A stretch of 25,535 nt of DNA from JAPUDQ01 sp964573015 (GTDB lineage: Bacteria; Patescibacteriota; Saccharimonadia; Saccharimonadales; Saccharimonadaceae), in contig CAZNHZ010000006.1 of assembly GCA_964573015.1 (NCBI GenBank), forward strand, positions 1 to 25,535. Reading direction: 5' to 3'. The notes beneath the pieces are model-generated. The model worked only from the letters and a program-made list of their open reading frames with translations, was not told the origin of the DNA and searched no databases. How positions within the stretch are numbered: position 1 is the first letter of the stretch; every line of letters starts with the position of its first letter. Positions 13,235 to 21,484 of this stretch are shown here, in pieces. Both the position numbers and the translations under genes were made by a program.

Positions 13235-15333
13235 TGATATATATTATCTATGCCGCACTTTTTGTAACGGTTGTTGTTAATACGATTATGGCCTTAACTG
13301 TCTTGAGCATGAGCAGCGCCTACCCTCGTTCGACACGACCATTTGTGTATTCGGCCGCTGCAGTCATACTTTGGACAATCGGCACCGGTATGATGATCGC
13401 CAATGTCTCGTCGGTGGTATTTAATATCGGAGCTTTGCTATTTTTGGTAGCACCGCTCTGGGTGATGTATTATTTGTTTTTGTTTGTGCAGCGATTTCCT
13501 TTCGAAGTGCCAGGCTTGGTGCCCGGCAAAATGATGGTTGTATTTACACTGGCAAGTAGTTTGGTGATAACCCTGCTGCACACTGTGGTCATACAGCAAA
13601 CTCCGCAGGGTCAGCTGACTGTACAATCGATGTTTTACGCGCTATACGCGCTGATGCTGCTATTTTTTACTGGTGTGATAACTTATGTTTTTTGGCATAA
13701 ATGGCGGGTGTCTAAAGGTCTCCAAAAAGCTCAGATCGGGTTTGTGTATTCTGGCGCGATAACCAGCAGTTTTTTGGCTTTTAACACAAATTTGGTGCTG
13801 CCGATTGTTGGTGATACGCGTTATATTTGGCTAGGCCCCGTATGTACGCTACTGTACGCTTCGGGCTATGCATTTGCGATCAAGCGATTTAGATTATTTG
13901 ACATCAGACAATTTGCGGTCAGGGCTATTGTGTATGCGGCGGTTTTGGTAGCGCTTTTGCTATTTTATAGTTTGGCCGTGTATTTGTCGCGATATATAAT
14001 CACGCAGTTTTTTACGCCGTCGCTAAATATCGAACTATTTTATGCCGTGATGGTAATGTTGACGGCCTTACTGTATCCGTGGGTAAAACGATCGTTCGAT
14101 GCGGCAACTCACGATATATTTTTTCGTCAAGATTATGATCAACAGGATGTGATTGATCGTCTGGGTAATATTTTGCTGGAAGCTCGATCGCGTGAATCAA
14201 TTGCACGGCGGGTTTCGGAGTTGCTCAAGAACAGTCTGCATGTCGTGAGTAGCGAGATTTATTATTACGACGACGAATCAGCACATTCTGACCAATTGAT
14301 CGAACTCAGTAAACGACACAAAAATGCCGTAATCGATATTGAGAGCGTACAAGACCATTCGCCGGTTATCGACTGGCTGCGTGACGAGCGCATTGCACTG
14401 GTAGCACCGCTCAAGACCAGCTCGCGCATGATCGGCTGGATGATGGTGGGACAAAAGAAAAACGGCGACCCCTACAATTTACGTGACAGCAAGACGGTTG
14501 ATATTATGACCGATGAAGTTGCTATTGCGCTTGACAACGCCTTTCAGTATGAACAGATAAAATTATTTAACGAAACCCTGCAGGAAAAAATCAAAGAAGC
14601 TACCCGAGAGCTGCGTATCAAAAACAAACAGCTGCGTGAAATTGATGCCAGCAAGGACGAGTTTATCTCTATGGCGTCACATCAGCTGAGAACGCCGCTG
14701 ACGAGTATCAAAGGCTATATCAGTATGCTGCTTGATGGCGACATGGGTGAGCTTAAGTCCGAGCAACAAAAAGCTCTCAAAGAGGCATTTGATTCATCGC
14801 AGCGGATGGTTTATCTCATCAGCGACTTTCTCAACCTATCGCGCATGCAAACCGGCAAGTTTGAACTGGAGCCGTCGTCGATATCGTTATCGGAAATCAT
14901 AGGTGATGAAATTGAACAATTGCGTCAGACGGCCGCCTCGAGAAATGTTGAACTGCTCTACACGGCACCGCCGGATTTTCCTCTGTTAACAGCCGATGAA
15001 ACCAAGATACGCCAGGTAATGATGAATTTTATCGACAACGCTATTTACTACTCCAAGCCAGAAAGCGGAGAAGTCTTGATAACACTCGAAAAGCAGCGTG
15101 ATGAAATAGTTTTTTCAGTCAAGGACAATGGTATAGGTGTGCCAGCCAAAGAGCGTCACCATCTGTTTACCAAGTTTTACCGTGCAGGCAATGCCAAAAA
15201 AGCCCGTCCGGACGGGACGGGCATCGGGCTTTATATGGCCAAGCGGGTTATTCAGGCGCATGGCGGCAATATCATTTTTGCTAGTCAAGAAGGCCGCGGC
15301 AGCGAGTTTGGATTTCGGCTACAGATACGCTAA
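13234..15333 (+). CDS. Membrane sensor histidine kinase
   Basis: The 699-residue protein has about nine membrane helices in residues 1-290 and a GAF-like sensor region (about 305-440). A coiled linker follows, then HisKA with the phospho-acceptor His483 (ASHQLRTPLTSI), and HATPase_c with N box NFIDNAIYYS, G1 DNGIGVP, F box FTKFYRA and G2 GTGIGLYMAK. The architecture resembles kinases with a multi-helix sensory N-terminus plus GAF. Its ATG overlaps the stop of the reductase-like gene (TGATG), so the two are cotranslated. The likely partner is a response regulator such as the one at 10904-11275. Confidence 0.92.
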   Translation: MIYIIYAALFVTVVVNTIMALTVLSMSSAYPRSTRPFVYSAAAVILWTIGTGMMIANVSSVVFNIGALLFLVAPLWVMYYLFLFVQRFPFEVPGLVPGKMMVVFTLASSLVITLLHTVVIQQTPQGQLTVQSMFYALYALMLLFFTGVITYVFWHKWRVSKGLQKAQIGFVYSGAITSSFLAFNTNLVLPIVGDTRYIWLGPVCTLLYASGYAFAIKRFRLFDIRQFAVRAIVYAAVLVALLLFYSLAVYLSRYIITQFFTPSLNIELFYAVMVMLTALLYPWVKRSFDAATHDIFFRQDYDQQDVIDRLGNILLEARSRESIARRVSELLKNSLHVVSSEIYYYDDESAHSDQLIELSKRHKNAVIDIESVQDHSPVIDWLRDERIALVAPLKTSSRMIGWMMVGQKKNGDPYNLRDSKTVDIMTDEVAIALDNAFQYEQIKLFNETLQEKIKEATRELRIKNKQLREIDASKDEFISMASHQLRTPLTSIKGYISMLLDGDMGELKSEQQKALKEAFDSSQRMVYLISDFLNLSRMQTGKFELEPSSISLSEIIGDEIEQLRQTAASRNVELLYTAPPDFPLLTADETKIRQVMMNFIDNAIYYSKPESGEVLITLEKQRDEIVFSVKDNGIGVPAKERHHLFTKFYRAGNAKKARPDGTGIGLYMAKRVIQAHGGNIIFASQEGRGSEFGFRLQIR

Positions 15334-15380
15334 ACGGGTGATAAGCTTTATGGGTTGTCACTACGTGGACGAGGCGCGGT

Positions 15381-16442
15381 TTACTTGCGCAACATAGCAT
15401 TGAGTCGGTTACGGCTGGCGCGGTAATAATGTCCGGCAGCAGTAAGTGCGCCCAGGCCGGCGACTCCGCTGAGTGCTTGCTCTGGGCCGGTGCTTGGAAG
15501 CGGCGGTTCACTCTTGGTTGGCAGCACTTTTGGTTGACAGGCAGCGTCATTGACTGGTTTGTACTTATCGGCTTCTGATTTAGCCACCTCGATAATCTTA
15601 CCGGTTGCCGGGTCACACACTTCTGTGTTCTCCGGGGCGGTGACTGTAAACGATGCGCTACAGTCGGCGTTTGTTTTGTCGCCGACCGAGGTTTTGACCA
15701 CAACTGAGACCTTGTAGGTTCCGGCTTGGTCAATTGTCACCTGATCACTTGTTGCCGATAACTCATTTGAAGTTTGGTTAATGACTTTTTTGTAAGACAA
15801 TGGACCGGTGATGGTAAATACATAGCCCGAGACCGTCGCGCCGTCCTTGGCAGAGGCGTTGGCAGTAAATGAGTATTCGGTACGCGAGATTTTGTTGATA
15901 GTGATACGCTCACAGGCGGCAGACGGTGTGGTTTTGGGCTGGACTACTTTTGGGGTGGCCTTGACCGGATTGCCGCAAGACTTGATCACCGCTCCTTTAA
16001 ACGTGCCGTCTTGATCGACAAATATATAAGCCTCGATCGAGTCACTGACAAAACTAACCGATGGTGCGCGGGTATAAAACGTTGCACCGCCGCTGGTAAC
16101 TTTGGTGCTACCGGCTATATCTTGACGGCCGGCAGTCAAGGCGCCGGTAGCGATGGTCTCGCCGCCCAGCACGACATCACCTGATTTTGTGACATATCCT
16201 TCTTTAATTTCTACGCCGTTGCCGGCAATCATAGCATCGGTGATACCAAAGTAGTTAAAAATTGCCTTTACATCACCGGTGTAGCTTGAGCGCAGTGAGT
16301 CTAAACTATAGGTACCGCAGCGTACCACTGCATTGTCGTCACAGTCGGCAGCCGAAGCATGAGTAGTGAGCCCGATACTTACTGCGAGCGAGACAACACT
16401 GATTACCAGGACTACAATTAGGGATTTAAGATAAAACTTCAT
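15381..16442 (-). CDS. Secreted surface protein with LPSTG sorting-type tail
   Basis: The 353-residue product has a signal peptide (about 1-31, ending THASAADC). An N-terminal domain (35-155) contains VLGGETIATGALTAGRQ and KSCGNPV segments. A PKD/Ig-like beta domain follows (about 170-270), then a Cys-containing linker, and LPSTGPE plus a hydrophobic stretch and a basic end (RASRNRLNAMLRK). That tail fits a sortase substrate. AAGGAGAG precedes ATG and a consensus promoter lies upstream. It is the first of four exported proteins in a row. The binding target is unknown; attachment to a host cell is plausible for an epibiont. Confidence 0.83.
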   Translation of the reverse strand: MKFYLKSLIVVLVISVVSLAVSIGLTTHASAADCDDNAVVRCGTYSLDSLRSSYTGDVKAIFNYFGITDAMIAGNGVEIKEGYVTKSGDVVLGGETIATGALTAGRQDIAGSTKVTSGGATFYTRAPSVSFVSDSIEAYIFVDQDGTFKGAVIKSCGNPVKATPKVVQPKTTPSAACERITINKISRTEYSFTANASAKDGATVSGYVFTITGPLSYKKVINQTSNELSATSDQVTIDQAGTYKVSVVVKTSVGDKTNADCSASFTVTAPENTEVCDPATGKIIEVAKSEADKYKPVNDAACQPKVLPTKSEPPLPSTGPEQALSGVAGLGALTAAGHYYRASRNRLNAMLRK

Positions 16443-16474
16443 AACTCTCCTTACCCCACCAATTTACTAATTGT

Positions 16475-16503
16475 ATAATACAACTCATTTGTATGTATGT
16501 CAA
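16475..16503 (-). promoter_or_regulatory. Consensus promoter of the LPSTG surface-protein gene
   Basis: Minus strand TTGACA (16503-16498), 17-nt spacer, TATTAT (16480-16475), followed by a leader of about 25 nt with AAGGAGAG. Confidence 0.75.
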
Positions 16504-16513
16504 TTATTTATAC

Positions 16514-18249
16514 CTAAGCTTGTTGATAACGACGGAGCATCAGGAAGTACACCGCGACACTAAGCACCAAACCTACAATGGTGTAATTGGTTTCACCACC
16601 GGTGGCCGGCAGTGAAGCAGGCAAGACTTGAGGTTGAGACGCGACAGGAGTAGCTGGCTTGGCGATAATTTGCGTGCTGGTGCCGAGTACGTTGCTGCCG
16701 CCAGGATTGGCTGGCACAGTACACTGGTTGATAGTGATACTTGCAGGATCAAATACAGTTCCGTCACTTGCGTTGATTGTCAGTTCATACGTACCTGCGG
16801 TGAGATTATTGAAAGTTACGGTACGACTGGCGCCATCGGCCACTGTCACGGTCTGGGTTGTGGACGCGCCGAGACTGATAGTGTAGGTGACGCTGTCGTG
16901 CGATAGATCAGCCGTATTTGTCACGGTGACATGTATGACATCAGTGCTGGCGGTATTGACGAGGCAAGGTGAGATGTCGTAATGGGCAGTCGATTCTTGG
17001 ACGACAGTCGGCGGAAGCTGACAATCGTTATTATAGATAGCTTGCCCGGCCGCGTCCCAGTTGAGACCGCTATGCAGGTTTTCGATAGCAGGTATGATGT
17101 CACCCCATTTACCGTCCTCACCGCGCAGCGGGTAGACGGGACCGGTGTGCTCGAGATAGTGATCGCCCTGACCGTTATCGTTAGCCAGGTCTCCATCGAC
17201 AGCATCTTGGTCAACAGTTATGCGTACATAGGGATTATTTTCGGCTGCAGTGCGGTGACAAATGGTGACCTTGCAGTCTTTGTTGGTAAAGCGCAGTGTC
17301 CATTCGGTTTTGGCGCCGTCAGGCAGGGCATAGCCGGGAGCAGCCGCCGCCGTGACATTAATCACCGCGTTACCGCCGTTGTTGCGGGTAGTGTAATCAT
17401 CGACATTTAGAGTTATCTTGGCGTCGGTGGTGGTAATCGTCTGATCGTTGATTTTATAAATGACATTTTGGGCGCTATATACGGTAAATGTGTCGTCGCT
17501 GGTTCCGCAAACGTCGACAAATGTTGGTGCAATCGGCATAGCACTCGTTTGGGTGGTCGGCGGCACTTCGTCATCTGTAGGCACGGAGCACAGTATAATA
17601 TGACTGTGTCGCGGCCCGAGGCATGGGCTAGGCTATCTCCAGTAGAAACTGCGCGTACAATCTCATTAGCGTCGGCGTCGCTGCCGGATTTTATAACAGC
17701 GGCGTACCACTTTTGTCCGCTTTGCGGAGCCGGTACGGTAAACGGTGTTGTGACCGGCTCGTATTTAGTACAAGTGACAGCAACGTCACGCAGCTCAGTA
17801 GCAAAGATACCTTGCCAGTATTCCGGATGATTTAGAGTTGAGTCATATTTTTCAGTCTGAGGCGCGGTTGGTGGCGGTAAAGCCGTCGAGTCATTGTCAA
17901 GGTTTGGTGCCGGCGATGCTTCCAAAGGCGGCTCAAGTTGCGGCGTGTCGTGACTGCTAAGTAAAGGTGCGATTAGTTTGGTTGGTTGGGCAACGAGCGG
18001 AGGCAGTGAGTCCGATACGGTTGGTTCGGGAGCGTTAGTCACCGGAGGAGACGGCTGCACGACGGGCTCAGCAACTGTCGGAGCGAGTACCGATGGTGAC
18101 TGATCGGTAGTTGGCGTAGCGGGCTCATTTGTTACGGCCACGGTCTCGTCGAGGGCGCTCACCAAAGCTGACGGAACAGCTGTATTTGCAAACACGGATA
18201 GCACCAGGACTAGTCCGGATATTAAGGCTCGTGCTAGTTTTTGTCGCAT
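16514..18249 (-). pseudogene. LPATG-tailed surface protein gene split by a frameshift
   Basis: One exported protein appears to be spread over two frames. The first frame starts at ATG 18249 (GGAGGG 3 nt upstream). It has a signal peptide, a Pro/Thr/Ala/Val-rich linker and a domain reading to HASGRDTVILYCAP near 17585. The second frame, from about 17584 to 16514, continues with a beta domain (VDVCGTSDDTFTVYSAQN), the module CHRTAAENNPYVRITV...GDIIPAI...NNDC also present in the 18374-20215 protein, another beta domain, and LPATGGE plus a hydrophobic tail. A single-base (-1) shift joins them. Past the junction the first frame becomes Cys/Arg-rich nonsense. No slippery heptamer is visible, so a mutation or assembly error is more likely than programmed shifting. 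Confidence 0.7.
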
Positions 18250-18263
18250 AATCCCTCCATTCT

Positions 18264-18279
18264 CGCAGTTAATACTGCG
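18264..18279 (-). promoter_or_regulatory. Hairpin in the 5' leader of the frameshifted surface-protein gene
   Basis: cgcagt-taat-actgcg forms a 6-bp perfect stem 8 nt before the GGAGGG ribosome site. It could modulate translation or mRNA stability; nothing more can be said. Confidence 0.4.
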
Positions 18280-18321
18280 ATGGTAGTACGACAAAACGCT
18301 TATGTCTGTGATCTAGCTAAC

Positions 18322-18354
18322 AAAAAACAACAGCCCGATATCAGTCGGGCTGTT
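18322..18354 (-). terminator. Intrinsic terminator of the large LPATG surface-protein gene
   Basis: Minus strand stem aacagcccga/tcgggctgtt (18354-18345 with 18338-18329), loop of 6, followed by gttttttgtt. It lies 20 nt after the stop codon at 18374. Confidence 0.88.
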
Positions 18355-18373
18355 GAGTGGTTATTTTGGGCGT

Positions 18374-20215
18374 TTAGGCGGTTTGGGTTTGACGGCGCAA
18401 AGCGATGTAATACGTCATGCCGCTGAGGACAACGCCAAGTAACAACATCAGATTGCTTTCGGTTGGGGTACCACCTGTTGCGGGCAACTCGGCCGGTAAT
18501 TGGGCGGCGGTCGCAGTACCAAGCGTTTGCGGAGCAACGATACCGAGCACGTGCGGCTCTTGGGTAACGGGCACTGTTGGAGCAACATAATCAAACGTGT
18601 AGGTTGTACAACCAAATTTAACCTCAGTCACGGTTGAAGTCGCGGCGACCTTGTTGGTGTAGAGTACGAACAGGTTTGCGAGCTGAACATCAGGGTTTGC
18701 AGCGACGATGTTTTCGAGGCTATCGAAGGTGGTGTAGCCCATGCCGGAGGCGACATTGAAACTATCCCAACTCCACCAGTTGTTGTTATAGCCAGGGCCC
18801 TTTTCGTAGGTTAGCCATCGTCCGTCAACTGTTTCGACGTGCAGGCCAACATAAGGAGCGTTGGTGGCGGTGAAATCAACACCAGTGCCGATATCGGCCA
18901 GTGTCATGCCGGTGATGTCACGAGAGATGTATTCTTGTGCCCATGGTTCGGCGATCGTGAATTTCATGCCTCCGGCAACATAGGCGGTGTTGTTGCTATA
19001 AAACTTCCAGCCGTTGTGGTTGAGATTGGTTGATAGGTTGCTATCCCATACGGTGCATGGTTTGACCGGTACGCGCGGCTTCTCGACATAGTCGAAAGTA
19101 TAGTGGACGCAGCCGACGCTGATCAGAGTGACGGTCGTGTTGGCAGTGACAGGGCTTGTGTAGAGGATAGTAAGACTCTGCAGGGTGACATCGGGGTTTT
19201 TGGCGACGATATTCTCGAGTGTATCAAATGTCGCATAGCCCATACCGGAAGCAACGCCAAAGTCAGATTCGCTCCACCATTTGCCGCCGTAGCTCGGCTC
19301 GTATTCGTAGACAAGCGTGCCTTTGGAAGTCTGGATGTGCAGGCCAAGGTATTTAGTAGTCGGCGTAAAGGCGATATCGGTGCCGAGGTCGCGCAGGCTG
19401 CCGGTCAGTGCACGGGTAGCGGTGGCGGTGTTCCAGTTATCCGGTGTCGGGGCATCTTCAACAGAAAGTTTGAGGCCGCCATCGACAAATGAAGCGCCGT
19501 TTGAGAGCGTCCAACCGTTTGGATTGAGATTGGTGGCAAGAGTTGAACCCCATTCGGTGCAGGGCTTAATTGTTACCAGACAAGGCGTACCCCAGTCGGT
19601 GTAGCGATAGGTTGCTTGAGTGCCTTCGGCGTTAAATGCCCAGCCGCTTACAGGGGTGGTGTTAAACACATAGCCGTCGATTGTTTGGTAGGTGATAGTG
19701 CGGACGGTTTTAACAAGACCGTCACCGTCAGCAACCCACTGAGAGTCGGCTAAAACAGTGTAGTGTTCACCTGCGAGCGGTACGGTGTCATTGCCTTTAC
19801 CGCAGACGTCAGCGATGCCGCTTGGTAGCGGTGTGACTACTGGTGCGACTGGTATTTTGCAGCCGTTTTCGTAGATTGCCTGGGTGTTGGGATCCCAATT
19901 TTTCCCAGTGTAAGCGACTGTTTGGTCGCTGCTGTCAGTATACTTAAACGGTGGGATGATATCGCCAGGGTGATTGGTATGTCCGGCTTGGCCCGGCTCG
20001 CCCTCGGTGTGGAGAATACCAGCTACGGTGGTATTAGGCGAGTTCCATCTACCTTCTGCGGTGGCGTGACAAATGTCAACCTTGTCGGTCAAGGCATACA
20101 CCGTGTCGTCGCTCGGTACGACAAATGCACTGGCTAGTGCCGGTGTCAGACCGTTCGAAAAAACTGCCACAAAAAGCGCAAGCAGTACCTTTACAGTTTG
20201 TGAAAAACGTTTCAT
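18374..20215 (-). CDS. Large LPATG-anchored surface protein with two tandem domains
   Basis: The 613-residue product is counted from ATG at 20215; a TTG four codons upstream is less likely. It has a signal peptide (about 1-30) and then a module with ICHATAEGRWNSPNTTV...HTNHPGDIIPPF...YENGC (about 45-122) shared with the neighbouring surface protein. After a linker come two repeats of about 165 residues (about 217-382 and 386-548). Each begins PCTxW-x-S-x-L-x-TNLN-x-NGW and contains VASGMGY-x-TFD-x-LENIVA. The end is ELPATGGTP, a hydrophobic helix and a basic tail, as in sortase substrates. It has its own promoter and terminator. The repeats resemble beta-sandwich carbohydrate-binding domains in outline, but that is a guess. 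Confidence 0.85.
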   Translation of the reverse strand: MKRFSQTVKVLLALFVAVFSNGLTPALASAFVVPSDDTVYALTDKVDICHATAEGRWNSPNTTVAGILHTEGEPGQAGHTNHPGDIIPPFKYTDSSDQTVAYTGKNWDPNTQAIYENGCKIPVAPVVTPLPSGIADVCGKGNDTVPLAGEHYTVLADSQWVADGDGLVKTVRTITYQTIDGYVFNTTPVSGWAFNAEGTQATYRYTDWGTPCLVTIKPCTEWGSTLATNLNPNGWTLSNGASFVDGGLKLSVEDAPTPDNWNTATATRALTGSLRDLGTDIAFTPTTKYLGLHIQTSKGTLVYEYEPSYGGKWWSESDFGVASGMGYATFDTLENIVAKNPDVTLQSLTILYTSPVTANTTVTLISVGCVHYTFDYVEKPRVPVKPCTVWDSNLSTNLNHNGWKFYSNNTAYVAGGMKFTIAEPWAQEYISRDITGMTLADIGTGVDFTATNAPYVGLHVETVDGRWLTYEKGPGYNNNWWSWDSFNVASGMGYTTFDSLENIVAANPDVQLANLFVLYTNKVAATSTVTEVKFGCTTYTFDYVAPTVPVTQEPHVLGIVAPQTLGTATAAQLPAELPATGGTPTESNLMLLLGVVLSGMTYYIALRRQTQTA

Positions 20216-20216
20216 A

Positions 20217-20238
20217 GGGAGAAACAACCCTTTCTCCC
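20217..20238 (-). promoter_or_regulatory. Hairpin directly before the start codon of the large surface-protein gene
   Basis: gggagaaa/tttctccc (20238-20231 with 20224-20217) forms an 8-bp perfect stem ending one base before ATG 20215. The only purine-rich ribosome-site candidates lie in this hairpin, so folding could limit initiation. Confidence 0.45.
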
Positions 20239-20284
20239 ACCCAATAGTAATAAGTTTAGAGCGCTTTTTGTTTAACTAAAGCCT

Positions 20285-20312
20285 ATTATACAAAATTATT
20301 TTAAAAAATCAA
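20285..20312 (-). promoter_or_regulatory. Promoter of the large surface-protein gene
   Basis: Minus strand TTGATT (20312-20307), 16-nt spacer, TATAAT (20290-20285), giving a leader of about 65 nt. Confidence 0.65.
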
Positions 20313-20356
20313 TAGTTTTGTGTCTTATTTAACAAACAACCACCCTGACAAAGACT

Positions 20357-21004
20357 CTAAAGAGACTTACGACGCATCAGACTGGCCGAATATGCTCCTG
20401 AGCCGGCCATGAGAGTATTGAGCAGGATTTGCAAGGGTTGAGTACCGGTAGCGGCAATCACAGCCGGTAGCTCGTGTGCCGGCTTGGTTTTGACAGTTTG
20501 GGTTGAGATGCCGGCAGCGCCTTGGTTATTGGTGGTGCCATGCATGCTCGGCGTGGTGGTATTAATGCTGCTGGTCTCGCCGCATACGACCTTAAACACT
20601 TTGCTTTTGGCTTTGAGATCAATCTTGTATTCACCGCGGCTGTCTTTGCCGTACACAGTCGATTTGTAATGACCGTTTGGTAGTGTAACGTACTCAGTCT
20701 CGGTAAAACTGCCGTGTTGCTGGCTTGGTTTCGCTGCGGGCATAAGCAGACTCTTGGCAGTCTCGCGATTGTTGCCGTCACCGTGAGTAGTGATGACTAT
20801 CAAACCATCCTGGCCGACGTCAAAACCGTAGCCTTCAAAGTTAAAGACACAGACTTTCGGATCGTTGTTTTCAGTGTTTGCGGGCGTGTATTGTTCGTGC
20901 ACTTTTAGAGTGCCATTATTGCCTGTAGCTGCTACCGACAAAGCAGTTGCGGCCATGAGGGTCGCAATACCGACGCCGACTAGCATACTAGTAAATTTTC
21001 TCAT
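20357..21004 (-). CDS. Small exported surface protein with degenerate sorting tail
   Basis: The 215-residue product has a signal peptide (about 1-27, ALSVAATG). A beta-rich domain (30-145) with two Cys (KVCVFNF and KVVCGE) follows, then a Thr/Gln/Gly linker, and a C-terminus reading ELPAVIAATGTQPLQ, a weakly hydrophobic segment and the basic end LMRRKSL. The tail resembles LPxTG anchors but lacks an exact motif. AGGAG lies 6 nt before the ATG and a consensus promoter precedes it. It is transcribed divergently from the umuDC-like pair. I do not recognise the domain. Confidence 0.78.
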   Translation of the reverse strand: MRKFTSMLVGVGIATLMAATALSVAATGNNGTLKVHEQYTPANTENNDPKVCVFNFEGYGFDVGQDGLIVITTHGDGNNRETAKSLLMPAAKPSQQHGSFTETEYVTLPNGHYKSTVYGKDSRGEYKIDLKAKSKVFKVVCGETSSINTTTPSMHGTTNNQGAAGISTQTVKTKPAHELPAVIAATGTQPLQILLNTLMAGSGAYSASLMRRKSL

Positions 21005-21042
21005 GATTAACTCCTATCAATCGCCTCAACGATTATTTTTAT

Positions 21043-21071
21043 ATTATATAAAATAAATAATGATTTGTCAA
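21043..21071 (-). promoter_or_regulatory. Consensus promoter of the small surface-protein gene
   Basis: Minus strand TTGACA (21071-21066), 17-nt spacer, TATAAT (21048-21043). Confidence 0.78.
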
Positions 21072-21108
21072 TATAAATAAAATAAAATCCGTGATTATGC
21101 AAATGAGC

Positions 21109-21114
21109 TATACT
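21109..21114 (+). promoter_or_regulatory. -10 box of the umuDC-like operon, leaderless spacing
   Basis: TATACT, 7 nt before the ATG at 21122, with no ribosome site. I see no LexA-type palindrome around it. Confidence 0.5.
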
Positions 21115-21121
21115 TAATCTG

Positions 21122-21484
21122 ATGAACAAGGGTTCTGTGACAGATGGGTTGGTTTATCACGCCGGTTTTCCCAATGCCGGCGAAGATCGCCGTGATCGAA
21201 GTTTGAGCCTCGATGCACTGGTCGTCAAGCGCCGTGCCAGTACCTATTTTTGGCGGCTGGAGTCAGAGGTGCGTGAACTGCACTGGCTGGCTGGCACGAT
21301 CGTCGTGGTTGATCGGGCGCTGTCGCCGCGAGAAGGGCGAGTCGTGGTTGTGACGGTAGACGAGGCATTTATGCTCGGCAGATATCACAAAAACGGTTTT
21401 CGGGACCTCGATGGGCAGTCCTTTGACGGCAATGTCAGTCTATGGGGAGTCGTCACCTATGTTCTCCAGCAGGTAAATGGCTGA
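21122..21484 (+). CDS. UmuD-like (S24 peptidase fold) protein lacking the catalytic dyad
   Basis: The 120-residue product aligns by eye with UmuD. HAGFPNAGED matches the segment around the Cys24-Gly25 cleavage site, followed by LSLDALVVKRRASTYFWR, the core strand GTIVVVDRALSPREGRVVVV, and VDEAFMLGRY. In that alignment the catalytic Ser of GDSM falls at Val50 (SEVRE), although Ser48 is two residues away, and the catalytic Lys falls at Gly86. It is therefore probably not self-cleaving. The stop overlaps the ATG of the umuC-like gene. It presumably binds the polymerase as a fixed UmuD/UmuD'-like subunit. Confidence 0.8.
   Translation: MNKGSVTDGLVYHAGFPNAGEDRRDRSLSLDALVVKRRASTYFWRLESEVRELHWLAGTIVVVDRALSPREGRVVVVTVDEAFMLGRYHKNGFRDLDGQSFDGNVSLWGVVTYVLQQVNG

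Noticed and set aside
15199..15232. Strong hairpin (aaagcccg/cgggcttt) as a terminator
   Set aside because: It lies inside the histidine kinase coding sequence just before the G2 box and lacks a proper T run.
17413..17584. The last 56 codons of the upstream frame as a real protein end
   Set aside because: Composition becomes Cys/Arg/Pro-rich nonsense, while the overlapping frame continues the domain and carries the LPATG tail.
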